From: an uncultured Chlorobiota bacterium
Lineage (GTDB): Bacteria > Bacteroidota > Ignavibacteria > UBA10030 > UBA6906
DNA length: 61,047 nucleotides
Assembly (NCBI GenBank): GCA_900696645.1
Contig: CAADGV010000031.1
Location: 1-61,047 of the forward strand
Direction of reading: 5' to 3'
Notes under the pieces: model-generated
Seen by the model: only the letters and a program-made list of their open reading frames with translations
Databases searched by the model: none
Told to the model about the DNA's origin: nothing
Shown: positions 17,601 through 25,524 of the stretch, one piece after another
Layout of the letters: every line of letters begins with the position of its first letter
How positions within the stretch are numbered: the first letter of the stretch is position 1
Translations under genes and position numbers: made by a program

Positions 17601-17750
17601 GAACGTCACAACAGAAACAATCGGCGGATCGATATCAGGATACTCGCGAACGGGCAAGCGGGTGAACGAGATGATCCCGAACAGCAGAATCGTAAAACTC
17701 ATCACGCTGGCAAAGACCGGGCGCCGTATTGAGATTGTGCTAAGCTTCAT
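14631..17750 (-). CDS. RND multidrug-type efflux permease (HAE1 family)
   Basis: A 1039-residue inner-membrane proton-driven pump. It opens MKLSTISIRRPVFASVMSF, typical of AcrB/MexB relatives. The proton relay is intact: paired aspartates in AIGLVVDDAIVMLENIYRH (TM4) and lysine in GLVTKNSILIVEFANQLRERG (TM10). Two large periplasmic loops, and FVHPFTILLSVPLAVFGAL before TM10-12. The C-terminal tail is acidic and His-bearing (EHEHEEEKE) after the last helix. Third gene of a TolC-adaptor-pump operon, five bases after the adaptor. Substrates are probably hydrophobic compounds rather than metals. Confidence 0.95.
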   Translation of the reverse strand: MKLSTISIRRPVFASVMSFTILLFGIISFTRLPVREYPDIDPPIVSVVTFYRGASPAVVETEITNILEEQFATLEGVKTMTSSSREQGSVITIEFELSRNVDEAANDVRDRVSRVRARLPRAVDDPVISKVDANAQPIVWLALSSDRHSGLELTDIADRILKERLQRLTGVGSVIIGGERRYAMRVWLDPLRMAAHQLTTQEVEAAIRSENAEIPAGRVEGAEREFSVRTRGELTTPEEFAAIIVSRKNNDIVRLSDIAEVKVGAEDERTVARFNGQTAVGLGIVKQSKASTVDVAAEIRAALEDLLSLLPAGMKLEVAYDSSRFIQESINEVIETLVIAMCLVVLVVLAFLKSFRATAIPSVAIPISIIGALSVAYFAGFTLNILTLLALVLAIGLVVDDAIVMLENIYRHIEMGKTRRQAAFDGSKEIGFAIIATTISLVAVFIPLAFLTGNVGRLFNEFGLTLAVAILISGFVALSLSPMLSSRILKPLHGASNSWATRSFDAFFEFLNNIYERTLRFALKRKWLMLAAAVLTVVLSAVLFRFLPSELVPIEDRGIAFGIVIAPEGATLDYTDRYMREVEKHLLALPERRTLFTAVGLGFGGPGRVTNGFLFLGLKPRSERTKSQQQIVQELFPQLFSIPGVLAFVINPPSIGGRFSSSPVEYVLQAESYEELNQAVGIMMGEANKLGYLINLDTDLRLNKPQLDLTIDRERAAGLGASLTDIGLTLETFLGGRVVTNFKRGTKQYDVILQMKSSARATPDAIREIYIRGSGGLVQLANVVRIDETLAPKELNHYNRVRSATLTANLRPGVSLGQALDDLDRIAAEKLPAGMKREFGGQSLEYKTSSTSLYFMFLLAIIFIYLVLAAQFESFVHPFTILLSVPLAVFGALLTLFIFGQSLNIYSQIGLIMLVGLVTKNSILIVEFANQLRERGEEVLNAVIQAATIRLRPILMTSFATIFGVLPIAIGFGAGAESRRPLGLAVVGGMFFSTFLTLVLVPVLYTVLARFTRATAPEHEHEEEKESAVKPEPEATMAT

Positions 17751-17755
17751 ACCTG

Positions 17756-18841
17756 CTATCCTCCACTCTTCATGGAACCGTTGCTTTGAGCTTCGGCGGG
17801 GTTGCCGCTGATGGGCATGACTTTCCCTCCGTCAAACAGCTTTTGATGTCCTGCACGGACAACCGTCATTCCCTCTTTCAATCCTTCAAGAACTTCAACT
17901 ACATCGGAAAGCCGTGTACCGAGAACAAGCGGTACGCGGGCAACGGTGCTGTCTTCCTTCACCACAAACACAAACGACTGTGTTCCGCCGCCGAAAATTG
18001 CTTCGTTCGGGATGGTAAGCGCATTCGGGCGTTCGCTGAGAACGGCGGAGATGTTTGCAGACATGCCCGGACGGAACCGGCGGTCGGGATTTGTTACGCG
18101 GGCAACAACGCGGGCGCTGCGTGTCGTCTGATCGATAATGGGCTCGATGACGATAATCTTTCCTTTCAATTCATAACCGGGAAAGGCGGTTGATGAAATG
18201 TTCACCGCTGCCCCTTGCGAGAGAAGGGAGAGGTAGCGTTCAGGAGCGGAGAAGAAAACTCGAATCTCGTCAATGTTCGCAAGTTCTGTTATCGCTTGTC
18301 CGGGCCTGAGAAATGTTCCGATACTCACGCGCCGTGCTCCGATAATTCCGCTGAACGGCGCAACGATCCGGGTTTTTGCGTAGCGGGCTTTTGCGACATC
18401 GAGGTTTGCTTCAGCAACCTTTAGTGCCGCGGCGGCATCATCCAAATCCTGCGGCGCGCCTGCTCGCTGATCGACCACACTCTTTACTCTGTCATAGGTT
18501 GCTTTGCTTTGGGCGCGGAGCGCTTCGGCTCGTGCAACTTCGGCGGCAAGCTGTGCATCGTCCAACTGTGCAATCGGCTGGCCGCGTTGAATGAATCCGC
18601 CCTCTTTGAACGGCAACGCCTTGACTGCTGCATCAATTTCGGAGACGACGGTGATTGCCTCGAGCGCTTCAATAGTTCCGACGGCTTCGAATTTGTCGAT
18701 CACCTTCTGAACAGTAACTTTGCTGACCTCCACCGGCATGGGCGGCATGGAAAATCCGCCGCGTTTCTGATCCCCGCATCCGAGGAGAAGTATCCCGAAG
18801 AGAAGAAGAGTGAGAAGTGCCGGGGATAACATGCGTTTCAT
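17756..18841 (-). CDS. RND efflux periplasmic adaptor (membrane fusion lipoprotein)
   Basis: Links the pump at 14631-17750 to the outer-membrane channel. I start it at the ATG at 18839-18841, which follows AGAAAGG and opens a lipoprotein signal (LLLFGILLLGCGDQ; Cys after LLG). The order is beta-barrel, lipoyl half (IEALEAITVVSEIDA), alpha-helical hairpin (about residues 105-160), second lipoyl half (KTRIVAPFSGIIGARRVSIG) and a membrane-proximal domain ending in LKEGMTVVRAGHQKLFDGGKV. 361 residues, normal for the family. Confidence 0.93.
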   Translation of the reverse strand: MKRMLSPALLTLLLFGILLLGCGDQKRGGFSMPPMPVEVSKVTVQKVIDKFEAVGTIEALEAITVVSEIDAAVKALPFKEGGFIQRGQPIAQLDDAQLAAEVARAEALRAQSKATYDRVKSVVDQRAGAPQDLDDAAAALKVAEANLDVAKARYAKTRIVAPFSGIIGARRVSIGTFLRPGQAITELANIDEIRVFFSAPERYLSLLSQGAAVNISSTAFPGYELKGKIIVIEPIIDQTTRSARVVARVTNPDRRFRPGMSANISAVLSERPNALTIPNEAIFGGGTQSFVFVVKEDSTVARVPLVLGTRLSDVVEVLEGLKEGMTVVRAGHQKLFDGGKVMPISGNPAEAQSNGSMKSGG

Positions 18842-18873
18842 ACGTTGGTGCCTTTCTGATTTTCGAAATATCA

Positions 18874-20433
18874 TTACTGTTGAGCCGGATATGCACCGGA
18901 TGTCAATTGTCTTAATGCGGCTGCGGCTTTCGCATTCCGCACAATAGCCTGTGAATACCGCTGCTGGGCAACTGCAAAATCCGCCCCAAGCCGCACAAGC
19001 TCAAATGCCGTTGAGCGTCCGTTCTGAAATTCAATCAGCCCGATGCGAACTTGTTCCTGCGCGGCGTCAACGCCTTCACGCGCAGCCTTTAACCGGCGGC
19101 TTCCGTGGTACAAATCTCTGTAGCTTGCACGGACTTGTTCTTCGAGAACCCTTGCTTGTTGGATGTAACGTTGCTCGGCGAGAACGACTTCCGCTTCAAG
19201 CCGTTCCTTCTCACCAAATCCGCTTCGCAATCCGATGGGGATGTTCACTTCAACTCCGATACTCCAAGTGGGAAAGCTGCGCCTGAGGGATTGTCGTATT
19301 GCTTCATTCAGAGTGCCGCTGATTGCCGAACGCAGGGTATCGCCGCCAAACACGACATCACGTGCCGAGCCCGCGAGTCCGCTGCCGCCAATCGAGCCAA
19401 CGACATCAACTCGGGGCAGAGCCTCCCAGAACGCCGCGTTGGAAAGCGCCCGCTGTGCCTCGATATCTGCTTTTGCTGCTTGCAGTTGCAGATTTCGCTC
19501 GATTGCTTTTGCGACGAGTGCATCCGCTTCTTCGAGCGGAAATTCGGCCGGAGGAGTATCGGCTGCAAGATAGCGTCGAGCGGGGGACTCGGGTCGGGCG
19601 CCGATCAGCGACGCGATCTGATCCGAAAGCCTGTCGAGCTGTTCTTCACGATCAAGAAGGAGAATTTCCTGTTCAGCCAAAAATGTGCGGGCATTGGCAA
19701 CCTGATTCGGGCCGATGAGTCCTGTTTGTGCACGTACTTCCGTTTCTTGCAGAAAAGATTTAGCCCGGTCACGCGTCAACTTCTGAACGGCATAATCTCT
19801 CTCTGCCGCATACAGATCCCAGTAATTTTGCTCGACGCGTGAACTGATGGCAAGAACTTCCTGATCGTAGCGTGCCTGCGCCGCCTCAAGCTCCTGATCC
19901 GTCTTCACAACCTGCTTTCGGGCCGAGACATGAAATCCGCCCAACAGCGGCTGGCGCAGACTCAGGTTACCGAATGCTGTGTATTGTGGATTGAGAAATG
20001 CAAAAGTGGAATTCGTATTGAGCCGGACGGCATTCATCGACAACTCCAATCTCGTTCCGATTGGTGTTTCGTACCGAATGCCGGCGTTGCCGGTGGTTTG
20101 CGTTGTAGCTAATACAGCCGCTCCTGCAAAGAACGAAGCGGTCGGCTGTTCCTGATCGATATGATTGAGATTGAAGAAGAGTTCCGGGTCGAATGCACCG
20201 GCCTGCCGTCGTGCAGCGCCGCGTGCGGCCATGAATGAGGCTTCCGCCGATTTGACTGAAGTTGCGTTGGTGAGGGCGTGTTCTACAGCTTCACGCAATG
20301 ACACATGCTTCCCCTCAATCTGACCCAAAATAATCTGAAGGGCGCTGTCGGGGTTTGCGGTTTGTGCGTGACCTGTTGTGAACGCACAACACAGTGCCGT
20401 CATAACGAGGCACGTGAACAACTTGTTGGACAT
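18874..20433 (-). CDS. TolC-family outer-membrane efflux channel
   Basis: A long periplasmic alpha-barrel channel, about 519 residues from the ATG at 20431-20433, which begins a clear signal peptide (CLVMTALCCAFTTGHAQ). An in-frame ATG 48 bases upstream is possible but would put charged residues before the signal. Two OEP repeats: VSLREAVEHALTNATSVKSAEA, and later NLQLQAAKADIEAQRALSNA with RQAR-type coiled helices. It precedes the adaptor by 32 bases and completes the tripartite exporter. Confidence 0.92.
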   Translation of the reverse strand: MSNKLFTCLVMTALCCAFTTGHAQTANPDSALQIILGQIEGKHVSLREAVEHALTNATSVKSAEASFMAARGAARRQAGAFDPELFFNLNHIDQEQPTASFFAGAAVLATTQTTGNAGIRYETPIGTRLELSMNAVRLNTNSTFAFLNPQYTAFGNLSLRQPLLGGFHVSARKQVVKTDQELEAAQARYDQEVLAISSRVEQNYWDLYAAERDYAVQKLTRDRAKSFLQETEVRAQTGLIGPNQVANARTFLAEQEILLLDREEQLDRLSDQIASLIGARPESPARRYLAADTPPAEFPLEEADALVAKAIERNLQLQAAKADIEAQRALSNAAFWEALPRVDVVGSIGGSGLAGSARDVVFGGDTLRSAISGTLNEAIRQSLRRSFPTWSIGVEVNIPIGLRSGFGEKERLEAEVVLAEQRYIQQARVLEEQVRASYRDLYHGSRRLKAAREGVDAAQEQVRIGLIEFQNGRSTAFELVRLGADFAVAQQRYSQAIVRNAKAAAALRQLTSGAYPAQQ

Positions 20434-20729
20434 GGTTTTGAAAGAACGTAAATGATTAGTGATCGCCGAACGGCGCTGCATTACATAGTCGTTTCACAAC
20501 CTGCAAATTCGACATCGATGGCAGTCAGCATTGCGGCAGGAACGGCAGTGAGCCATTCGGAGTGCGCACAACGTATTCAATATAGATGTAACTCACAACT
20601 ACTTTTTTGTGCAGGATTCCGCGAGTATTGACCGGCAGATGGCTTCATCAACAGCGACCTCACCCCGAACAGTAGGGTTTTGTGCTGTTTAACGTGGAAG
20701 AAAACGGAGAGTTACAGCCGTTCAAAAAA

Positions 20730-22298
20730 TCAACGGGTGGGCGGCTCGACTTTCTTGAGAAGAAGATGATGGAAATCGAAACTGAAATCAGTATCGGGTG
20801 AAAATGCTTTCATCTTTGCCTGTTCGATTGTTCCGTCGGGATTGAGTGAGAATGTGAGATATGCGTCTGCACGCAACTCCCGGTCGTGCCATCGGGCGAC
20901 GAATGTATCGTACTGCCAATGTTCAAGCGTGCCAGAAAGTTCAGGCGTGTGCGCAAATGCAATGGCGAGTTTTCCATCTTCCAATTTGAGAATGATATCG
21001 CCGTACCAACTATCCTGATAGGTGCCGGCGTATTGTTCCAACGAGAGGGATGGTGAGGAAGTCGCATTACGTGCCGCCGAAGTCGATTGCAGTTTTGCGG
21101 CAGTTGTCGAATCGGCGCGAGCTTGGATACGCTTATATGCTGACACATAGTCCAGCGCAGGCGCGCCAAGGAAGCGGTCGAGTATGTACATGGCGATGGC
21201 ATTCATTGCCCGTGAGGATTCCTGATTCGTCAAAACGGCGATCCCGAGCCTCAAGCCGGGAATCATAGCAACCGTTGAGTAATAACCGGGCAACGCGCCG
21301 CCGTGCGTAACGAGCTTCTGCCCGCGGAAATCCCGCATCAGGAAGCCAAGCCCGTAGCCGCTGAAGTTGTGTTGGATTGCCGCAAGTTCAGGGGCGACAT
21401 TCGAGACGGAAATCGGAGTGACAATACCCCAGAGTTCCTTTGCGGTTTTCGGGGAGAACAACGGGGCTCCGCCCGCAACCCGTCCTGAATCCAACTGCAC
21501 AATCAGCCACTTGGCAATGTCGGTAACATTTGTTGTAATTCCTGCCGCCGGATTTGCGTTGTCGGCGATGAACGGTTTCACCAGTTGCAGGCGCTTGTCA
21601 ACAATTGCGTGCGTTGACGAGATGTTGCCCGGACCAACAACTGCCGAGCAACGGGGCTTGGTTGCTGACATGCCTAACTTGTCAAGAATACGGGTCTGTA
21701 CAAACTCTTCCCACGATAATCCCGACACCGCCTCAATAACATCGCCTGCAACATTGTACAGAACGTTATCATACGCATAGGCGCTGCGGAAGCTTGTCGC
21801 AAGCGGAACGTATCGCAGTCGTTTCGTAATTTCCTGTCTGCTGTGCGTTGAGGCGGGCCACCACAACAAATCGCCGGCTCCCAATCCTAATCCGCTGCGA
21901 TGAACGAGAAGGTCGCGCACTGTCAACTCACGAGTGATGTAGGGATCGATGAGTTGGAGCGCGGGAAGATAGTTGATTACAGGCGCATCCCATTCCACCT
22001 TTCCTTCTTCAACAAGAATGCCGAGCGCTGTTGCAGTAAACGCTTTGCTGTTCGAGGCAATGCCGAACAACGTTGCCGCATCCACCGGGTCGGAGCCACC
22101 CATCTTCTTCACGCCGTAGCCTTTCGCTATAGCGACTTTTCCATCTTTCACAATTGCGACAGCAAGTCCCGGCACTTCAAATTCCTTCATCACTTTTGCG
22201 ATGTGTGCATCAAGTTGTTTAAGATTGATAGAAGACGGCTGAGCCGAGAGTGACAAGAACAGAAACGGAACAAGCAAGAATGAAGAAAGAAGACGCAT
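20730..22298 (-). CDS. Exported serine hydrolase of the beta-lactamase (class C-like) family
   Basis: A 522-residue protein with a signal peptide (LLSSFLLVPFLFLSLSAQ). The catalytic domain carries the serine in GIASNSKAFTA (SxxK), the tyrosine box YAYDNVLYN and THGGALPGYYS (HGG in place of KTG). The last 120 residues form a DUF3471-like beta domain (LEQYAGTYQDSWYGDIILKLEDG). Such proteins are usually esterases or D-amino-acid peptidases, not resistance enzymes. It stands alone between the exporter operon and the EEP gene. Confidence 0.88.
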   Translation of the reverse strand: MRLLSSFLLVPFLFLSLSAQPSSINLKQLDAHIAKVMKEFEVPGLAVAIVKDGKVAIAKGYGVKKMGGSDPVDAATLFGIASNSKAFTATALGILVEEGKVEWDAPVINYLPALQLIDPYITRELTVRDLLVHRSGLGLGAGDLLWWPASTHSRQEITKRLRYVPLATSFRSAYAYDNVLYNVAGDVIEAVSGLSWEEFVQTRILDKLGMSATKPRCSAVVGPGNISSTHAIVDKRLQLVKPFIADNANPAAGITTNVTDIAKWLIVQLDSGRVAGGAPLFSPKTAKELWGIVTPISVSNVAPELAAIQHNFSGYGLGFLMRDFRGQKLVTHGGALPGYYSTVAMIPGLRLGIAVLTNQESSRAMNAIAMYILDRFLGAPALDYVSAYKRIQARADSTTAAKLQSTSAARNATSSPSLSLEQYAGTYQDSWYGDIILKLEDGKLAIAFAHTPELSGTLEHWQYDTFVARWHDRELRADAYLTFSLNPDGTIEQAKMKAFSPDTDFSFDFHHLLLKKVEPPTR

Positions 22299-22374
22299 GA
22301 TTCATCTCCGGGGAATAGAACAGACGTGAACTGTTACTTGACAAAATACTGAAGTCCGAGGCGTGCTGCAACAT

Positions 22375-23295
22375 CTACTTGCCGTGCGGCGTCAGCAGAA
22401 TCTTTGCCATGACGGGAAAATGATCGGAGGGATAGCGGCCGCTCTCATTGTCATGAAGGATTGCCGCTTCGAGGACACGTGTTTCCGGCTCGACGAACAC
22501 GAAGTCGATTTTGTCTCCGTCTTTGTTTCCTTTGAAGGCATGAAACGTGCCGACTGCAGTCTCGTCGGGATGCAAAACCCGGTATGTATCGAGGAATCGA
22601 AGCCGTTCGTTGGCCGGGACGGAGAGAGATGCTGCATCATTTCCCTTCAAGAACTGAATGGCCGGATTTTGCTCGCCTGCGTTGAAATCGCCCGTGACGA
22701 TCACCGGGTCCGAGTTGTTGCGTGAACCGATTTTGCGGGCCAATGCAACAACGCTTTTCTCGCGGGAAGGTTGTGAGATGTGATCGAGATGCAGATTGTA
22801 CACGTAGAATACCCGTCCCGAACGATTCTCGGCAAGTCTCGTCCATGAGCAAATTCTTGTTATCGAATTTCCCCACGTCATCGAGCCGGGAATATCGGGT
22901 GTATCCGAAAACCAGAATGTCTCTTCTTCGAGCGAAGCGAGCCGGTCCGTTCTGAAAAGAATTGCCGAATATTCGCCCGCCGTTTTGCCATCATCTCTTC
23001 CCACACCAACCTCGGCGTATTCGGGAAGGGCGGCACGAATTTCATCCAGTTGAAATCGCAGCGCCTCCTGCACACCGACGATATCGGGTGAGTGGTGGCG
23101 CAACAGGTCAAATACCATTTCTTTCCGCTTCGCCCAATGGTCTTCTCCATCCTTGGCTGTACCGTAGCGAATGTTGAACGTCATGACGATGAGTTGAAGC
23201 GAATCGGCGGAACTCTCCGGTTGCGGCGGCAGTCCGAGTGATAGTGTTGTTACAACGGCCGCCAGGATTGCGAGGGCGAGTATGCGAAGGTACAT
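22375..23295 (-). CDS. Exported endonuclease/exonuclease/phosphatase (EEP) family protein
   Basis: A 306-residue protein with an N-terminal signal (LRILALAILAAVVTTLSLG). All EEP motifs are present: VMTFNIRYGT, VGVQEALRFQ, YNLHLDHIS, VTGDFNAGE, KIDFVFV and SDHFPVMAK. These are the metal- and phosphate-binding residues of the DNase I-like fold. The type with FNIRYGTAKDGEDHW resembles secreted phosphodiesterases annotated near sugar-phosphate metabolism; the natural substrate is open. Confidence 0.9.
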   Translation of the reverse strand: MYLRILALAILAAVVTTLSLGLPPQPESSADSLQLIVMTFNIRYGTAKDGEDHWAKRKEMVFDLLRHHSPDIVGVQEALRFQLDEIRAALPEYAEVGVGRDDGKTAGEYSAILFRTDRLASLEEETFWFSDTPDIPGSMTWGNSITRICSWTRLAENRSGRVFYVYNLHLDHISQPSREKSVVALARKIGSRNNSDPVIVTGDFNAGEQNPAIQFLKGNDAASLSVPANERLRFLDTYRVLHPDETAVGTFHAFKGNKDGDKIDFVFVEPETRVLEAAILHDNESGRYPSDHFPVMAKILLTPHGK

Positions 23296-23307
23296 AGACT
23301 TTCTCGT

Positions 23308-23705
23308 TTACTTGAAACCGTACTTCTTCAAATGGCGTACGCCAGATACGCGACACCTCCAAGTTGCACCGTCCCCAATATTGTGCGCAGCGTCGAAAGC
23401 TCATTCTCTTTGGCTCGTTGCAGCTTCAGAGGCGAGAGTAGATCAATCTCCCCGCCGACAGTTGTTGCCAAAAACGGTGGCGGTTCAGCGGATGATGCGA
23501 TATGAAACTCATTAGAAAAATCCCCCGGCGTGAGGACGAGTAAATGGGGCAGCACAAACGTCGGCTTGCCGAACGAGATTGCCGGATCGAGGATTTTGAT
23601 TTGCGGGGAAGGGGCATCCTTTGGTTGAGTGATGGAACTGTCTTGCGCTGTTGCACACAACGCTGAGACAACCAATGAAGCCAGTATGCTTAATCCTCTT
23701 GTCAA
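23308..23705 (-). pseudogene. Small exported protein with a frameshift near its C-terminus
   Basis: The uninterrupted frame from 23705 gives 125 residues with a signal peptide (GLSILASLVVSALCATAQ) and ends GGVAYLAYAI at 23328. A one-base shift after TAC in GCGTACGCCATTTG continues as RHLKKYGFK to a stop at 23308-23310. That reads as a natural end (GGVAYLAYRHLKKYGFK), so I think the true C-terminus is the shifted one. It could be a real mutation or a base-call error. Beta-rich body with a predicted membrane-facing last helix; I recognise no family. Confidence 0.45.
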
Positions 23706-23727
23706 TTCTCGGATTATCTAATTGGAC

Positions 23728-24582
23728 TCACTTCATCAGAACCATTCGATTCGTTGACATCAACGTCGGAGTCTGAAGCCGGTAGAAGTACACGCCACTT
23801 GACATGCCCGAAGCATCCCATGAAACCTCGTAATTCCCCGGTTTCCTCTCCTCGTTTACAAGCGTTGCCACTTCTCGACCAAGAGGATCGAACACTTTCA
23901 GCGTAACGTGGGTTTGGGATTTGAGATTTGGGATTTGGTATTTTATGGTCGTTGTCGGGTTGAACGGATTGGGGTAATTTTGAGCGAGGTAGAACTTCCG
24001 TGGAGAACTGACGGAGGGCTCACTGGCATGAACGATTGTTCCGTATTGAATCCCGTTTATGATGGCACCCATTATCGAACTGGTGTACCACATTGCCGAA
24101 ATATGAGTCATCCCGATACTGTCAGTAATCGTGATCCACTCTTCCTCGTCGATGATCGCAGTTGTGTAGTCAACCCAGAACGACCACCACCTGCGCGTTA
24201 CGCCAAAAAGGTCGTATGTCCCCGCGCTAACGAAGTAAATAATTGTCGAATCATTCGTCCGCGGAATAATGGATACCGTGTCGCCGGGAGTGAGGGAGAA
24301 ATCGTACCACGCATGTTCTTCGTTTGTCTGCGGGTTGTACCAATAGACCCGGTTTCCGCTTGCTCGTTCCCACCGATCGGCTCTGCTCAAGCCGTACTCG
24401 ACGAGTGCGTACCGTTGATTATTTGGCATCAACGAATCTTTGTCAATACGTGCCGTCATAGGGACGAGTGTGTATTGCCACCGGTCTCCTTTGTGGAGAG
24501 GATACACTGCTGGCTGGGCGGTTGCGGTATTGAGGCTTGCACATGCTGCGGCAAGGAGAGAGAGAACAAGCTTTCGTTTCAT
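23728..24582 (-). CDS. Secreted protein with T9SS C-terminal sorting domain
   Basis: A 284-residue protein. I choose the ATG at 24580-24582, preceded by AAAGG and opening a signal peptide (KLVLSLLAAACASLNTATAQ). The body (LHKGDRWQYTL ... FSLTPGDTVSIIPR) is a small beta-sandwich with no known family to me. The sorting domain starts LAQNYPNPFNPTTTIKYQ and ends SGVYFYRLQ ... NRMVLMK. Its variable loop (QIPNLKSQTHV) is encoded by a heptamer array at 23913-23938. Confidence 0.85.
   Translation of the reverse strand: MKRKLVLSLLAAACASLNTATAQPAVYPLHKGDRWQYTLVPMTARIDKDSLMPNNQRYALVEYGLSRADRWERASGNRVYWYNPQTNEEHAWYDFSLTPGDTVSIIPRTNDSTIIYFVSAGTYDLFGVTRRWWSFWVDYTTAIIDEEEWITITDSIGMTHISAMWYTSSIMGAIINGIQYGTIVHASEPSVSSPRKFYLAQNYPNPFNPTTTIKYQIPNLKSQTHVTLKVFDPLGREVATLVNEERKPGNYEVSWDASGMSSGVYFYRLQTPTLMSTNRMVLMK
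23913..23938 (-). repeat. Degenerate 7-bp tandem array inside a sorting domain
   Basis: On the minus strand the unit CAAATCC/CAAATCT is repeated about 3.5 times. It encodes part of the loop QIPNLKSQ of the T9SS domain. The unit resembles NNAATCC, as does the array at 25216-25243. Confidence 0.6.
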
Positions 24583-24906
24583 TGTTGTGCCCTTTCCATT
24601 TTTCCTTAGCGAGATGGGGGCGCTCAACCGGAGCTTCTCCTTCCAAAACCTACCAAAATCAACAGGGATATGCAATGAAGGCTTCAGTCTATCTTCGAGA
24701 TTCTATGACACAAACTTTGAATTCTGTAATGCGAGGCTTTGCTCTCCGAAGTATATTTAGCATAAATCTTATGATTTGGAAAATTGACAGATGTATTCGC
24801 AATCTTGGGAAGCCGGAAGTTGAAAATCGGCTGATTTTAGAGTAGATTCTTCTGGCACAAAAATCGCAGGAACAGAACGAAACAGATTCTCCGTTGTCGC
24901 TAACAA

Positions 24907-25308
24907 ATGCAATTCTCTCTTAAATATAGAATCACCGGACTGACGCTCGCCGCCGTGTTTGCGCTGTTCAACATCGGCTTGCCGGTCGTTGTTGCCTCCT
25001 GCCCGATGATGAAGCTCGAGAACTCGCGTGCCTGCATCATGTGCAGCGAAGATCCGTCATCGGGCGTTCAAGTTACGCGTGCCATTGACACATCCTGCTG
25101 CGTTACCGTCTTTGCAGCAGACAGGAACAAGACGGAGTTTCTGCAAGTCAACAAACACCTGCTTGAGTTTGCAAAGCTTCTTCTCGCGGTAGTGTCGGAT
25201 GTCGTTCCTGCAACTGTAATCCGTAATCCCCAATCCGTAATCACACTCAGCGCTTCACCCTCCCGCAGCACCGACATTCCCATTCTCATTTCATCACTTC
25301 TGATTTAG
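24907..25308 (+). CDS. Small exported Cys/Met-bearing protein upstream of the metal efflux genes
   Basis: A 133-residue protein. An N-terminal hydrophobic segment (ITGLTLAAVFALFNIGLPVVVA) looks like a signal peptide. The mature start is SCPMMKLENSRACIMCSED, followed by DTSCCVTVFAADRNKTEFL: six cysteines and Met pairs within 60 residues, suggestive of Cu/Ag binding. No family recognised. The C-terminal part contains a heptamer array (25216-25243, coding VIRNPQSVI) and is rich in Ser/Thr/Ile, so it may be recently altered. It lies about 215 bases before the CusC-like gene, on the same strand. Confidence 0.65.
   Translation: MQFSLKYRITGLTLAAVFALFNIGLPVVVASCPMMKLENSRACIMCSEDPSSGVQVTRAIDTSCCVTVFAADRNKTEFLQVNKHLLEFAKLLLAVVSDVVPATVIRNPQSVITLSASPSRSTDIPILISSLLI
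25216..25243 (+). repeat. Four-unit degenerate 7-bp tandem array inside a coding region
   Basis: Units GTAATCC, GTAATCC, CCAATCC, GTAATCA in direct succession. As 28 bases it is not a multiple of three, so gain or loss of a unit would shift the frame. See the other 7-bp arrays at 23913-23938 and 53584-53639. Confidence 0.75.
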
Positions 25309-25324
25309 AATTTTCTCGCGCCGT

Positions 25325-25440
25325 GCCACAGAGGCACTGAGCCGCAGAGTCTTCCTGCTAAGAATTGCTGTCACGACGAGATCGTCAAACCAGCATTCGC
25401 CTCCTCTACAAAATTCTCTGTGTCTCCGTGACTCTGTGGC
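25325..25440. repeat. Dispersed inverted-repeat element, copy 1
   Basis: A 116-bp intergenic element bounded by imperfect 25-bp inverted repeats. The left arm starts GCCACAGAGGCAC (25325-25349) and the right arm ends GACTCTGTGGC (25416-25440), with 21 of 25 positions complementary. The interior also resembles copy 2 at 35699-35817 (CAGAGT[C/T]TTCCT ... AATTCTC[T/C]GTG). No coding capacity, so a MITE-like or structural-RNA repeat. Confidence 0.75.
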
Positions 25441-25524
25441 AAACCTATACAGCCCTGCTATGACGTCGATTTGATTGGAAAAGATCAATCGCAAGTTGCT
25501 CGCTAAACACGATGAGGAAATTCA

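Noticed and set aside
22334-22380. Minus-strand stretch reading VDVAARLGLQYFVK then stop, resembling a barrel C-terminus
   Set aside because: It overlaps the end of the EEP gene in another frame, is only about 15 codons long and has no upstream support. Could be chance.
24583-24906. Possible replication origin at the switch from minus-strand to plus-strand genes
   Set aside because: The 324-bp gap is AT-rich and the strand bias changes here, but I see no DnaA boxes (TTATNCACA), no dnaA or dnaN nearby and no iterons. A divergent promoter region explains it.
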